This document shows, one piece after another, positions 62,525 through 64,000 of a DNA stretch of 64,000 bases (positions within the stretch are counted from its first letter, which is position 1; each line of letters begins with the position of its first letter). The notes beneath the pieces were generated by a model. The model was not told the origin of the DNA and did not search any database. It saw nothing but the letters and a program-made list of their open reading frames with translations. Source of the stretch: Stomorhina lunata (taxonomy: Eukaryota; Arthropoda; Insecta; Diptera; Rhiniidae); the NCBI GenBank assembly GCA_933228675.1, contig OW121741.1:17031271-17095270 (forward strand), read 5' to 3'. Position numbers and translations under genes: made by a program.

Positions 62525-64000
62525 CCAAAAAATTGAGAAAATTTTTTAAAACGAAAAATTTTCTATAGAGAAAATTTTTTAAAACGAAAAATTTTCTATA
62601 GAGAAAATTTTTTAAAATGAAAAATTTTCTATAGAGAAAATTTTTTAAAACGAAAAATTTTCTATAGAGAAAATTTTTTAAAAAGAAAAATTTTCTATAG
62701 AGAAAATTTTTTAAAACGAAAAATTTTCTATAGAAAAAATTTTTTGAAACGAAAAATCTTCTATAGAGAAAATTTTTTGAAATGAAAAATTTTCTATACA
62801 GAAAACTTTTTAAAATGAAAAATGTTCTATAGAGAAAATTTTTTAAAACGAAAAATTTACCATAGAAAATATTTTTTAAAGCGCAAAATATTCTATAGAG
62901 AGTTTTTGTTGAACGAAAAGTTTACTATAGAGAAAATTTTTTAAAATGAAAAATTTACTTTTGAGAAATTTTTTTCAAACAAAAGTATTTTCTTTAGAGA
63001 AAATTTGTTTTTAATGAAAAATTTTCTACTGGTAAAATTTTTTTAATGAAAAATTTTACATAGGTAAAATATTTTAAAGAAGAAATTTTCTATAGAGAAA
63101 GCTTTTTGAGATTAAAAATTTTCTACAGAAAAAAATTTTTAACGAAAAATTTTCTATTGAAAAACTTTTTTAACGAAAAATTTTTTTAACAAAAAAATTT
63201 TCTATAGAAAATTTTTTTATTATATTGAAATATTTTCTGTAGAAAAATTTTTATATCGAAAAATTTTCTACAGAAAAATTTTCATATCGAAAAACTTTGT
63301 ATAGAAACATTTTTATATAGAAACATTTTCTGTAGAAAGTTTTTTATATCGGAATATTTTTTATAGAAAAATTTTAATATCGAAAAATCTTCAATAGAAA
63401 AATTTTTATATCGAAAAATGTTTGTATCGAAAAAATTTTATCGAAAAAATATTGTATCGAAAAACTTTATATCGAAAAATTTTTTATTAAAAAAGTTTTA
63501 TTGCGAAAACTTTTCTATAGAAAATTTTTCATAGAAAAATTTTTCTGTAGAAATATTTTCTACAGAAAAATTTTTGTATAAAAAAATTTTCTATAGATAA
63601 TTTTTTTTATCGAAAAATGTTCTATAAAAAAATTTTCATATCGAAAATTTTTCAATAGAAATTTTTTTTTATATTGAAATATTTTCTGTTGAAAAATTTT
63701 TTGTAACGAAAAATTTTTAAATCGAAAAATTTTCTTCAGAAAAATTTTAATTTCGATAAAATTTTGTATAGAAAAATTTTTATATAGAAACGTTGTTTCA
63801 ACAAATTTTTATGTCGGAATATTTTTTGTATCAAAAATTTTCTACCGAAAAATTTTTGTATCGAAAAACTCTCTATAGAAAAATTTTTATATCGAAAAAT
63901 TTTCTATAGAACATTTTTTATATATTTTTTCTATAGAAAAATTTTTAAAAAAAAAATTTTCTATAGAAAAACTTTTATATAAAAAAAATTTTCTATAGCA
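62525..64000. repeat. 31-33-bp CTATAG satellite running off the window end
   Basis: The left part has 33-bp units with aaaacgaaaaattttctata and gagaaaatttttt (62525-62880). After 63100 the linker becomes tatcgaaaaa-type. The array is still continuing at base 64000. Confidence 0.93.

Overview
The window is AT-rich, repeat-dominated nuclear DNA from a higher fly, probably calyptrate-like. Four things support this: a ZAD-C2H2 zinc-finger gene (a family greatly expanded in flies and other insects) with a 62-bp intron, DD41D mariner relics, dispersed elements carrying the dipteran-type motifs GTCATTCCGTTTGTA and (GACA)n, and thousands of bases of short-unit satellite. Only one intact protein-coding gene can be supported (52528-53867, minus one intron). 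Most other long open frames are translations of satellites.

Layout. 0.06-1.5 kb: a dispersed (GACA)n-bearing element. 1.49-2.78 kb: ~29-bp satellite. 4.65-7.62 kb: ~28-bp CTATAG satellite. 9.2-11.92 kb: 16-bp satellite (unit actgactatagtcgtt). 12.8-14.9 kb: degenerate gactatag-rich DNA with a very uniform 31-bp array inside it (13.11-13.89 kb). 16.3-16.95 and 21.75-23.0 kb: (GACA)n elements. 18.5-20.87 kb: 31-32-bp CTATAG satellite. 24.3-26.3 kb: a long hairpin, then nine ~187-bp tandem units. 27.70-28.92 kb: dead mariner 1. 29.0-30.9 kb: a degenerate repeated element. 31.7-36.83 kb: 31-bp CTATAG satellite with a 1.3-kb tandem segmental duplication and an orientation switch. 38.24-38.54 kb: a MITE-like element, followed by mariner relic 3. 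39.06-39.9 kb: ~187-bp repeats. 39.85-44.6 kb: a foldback-like structure with ~320-bp inverted arms and ~150-bp internal repeats. 44.6-45.4 kb: an inverted (GACA)n element. 46.4-48.2 kb: MITE copies with mariner 2 inserted. 49.85-50.74 kb: 11-bp minisatellite. 52.5-53.9 kb: the ZAD zinc-finger gene. 54.9-58.45 kb: CTATAG-related satellite interrupted by a 2.5-kb array of 560-bp units. 61.6-64.0 kb: more CTATAG satellite, running off the end.

The most notable system is the 560-bp array at 55.62-58.11 kb. Each unit carries what reads as a complete type I hammerhead ribozyme: exact CTGATGA and GAAA core, three helices, a stem-I bulge, and a TTC cleavage site. There are five copies, three on the minus strand and two on the plus strand. 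This matches the architecture of retrozymes and of ribozyme-bearing Penelope-like or satellite repeats, in which tandem transcripts cut themselves into unit-length RNAs. A second theme is that most satellites here, although their linkers differ, share a CTATAG-centred palindrome (commonly TTTCTATAGAAA). This suggests one satellite superfamily that has repeatedly changed its linker.

All calls were made by eye from the sequence, without searches or alignment software. Array boundaries are good to roughly 10-30 bp.
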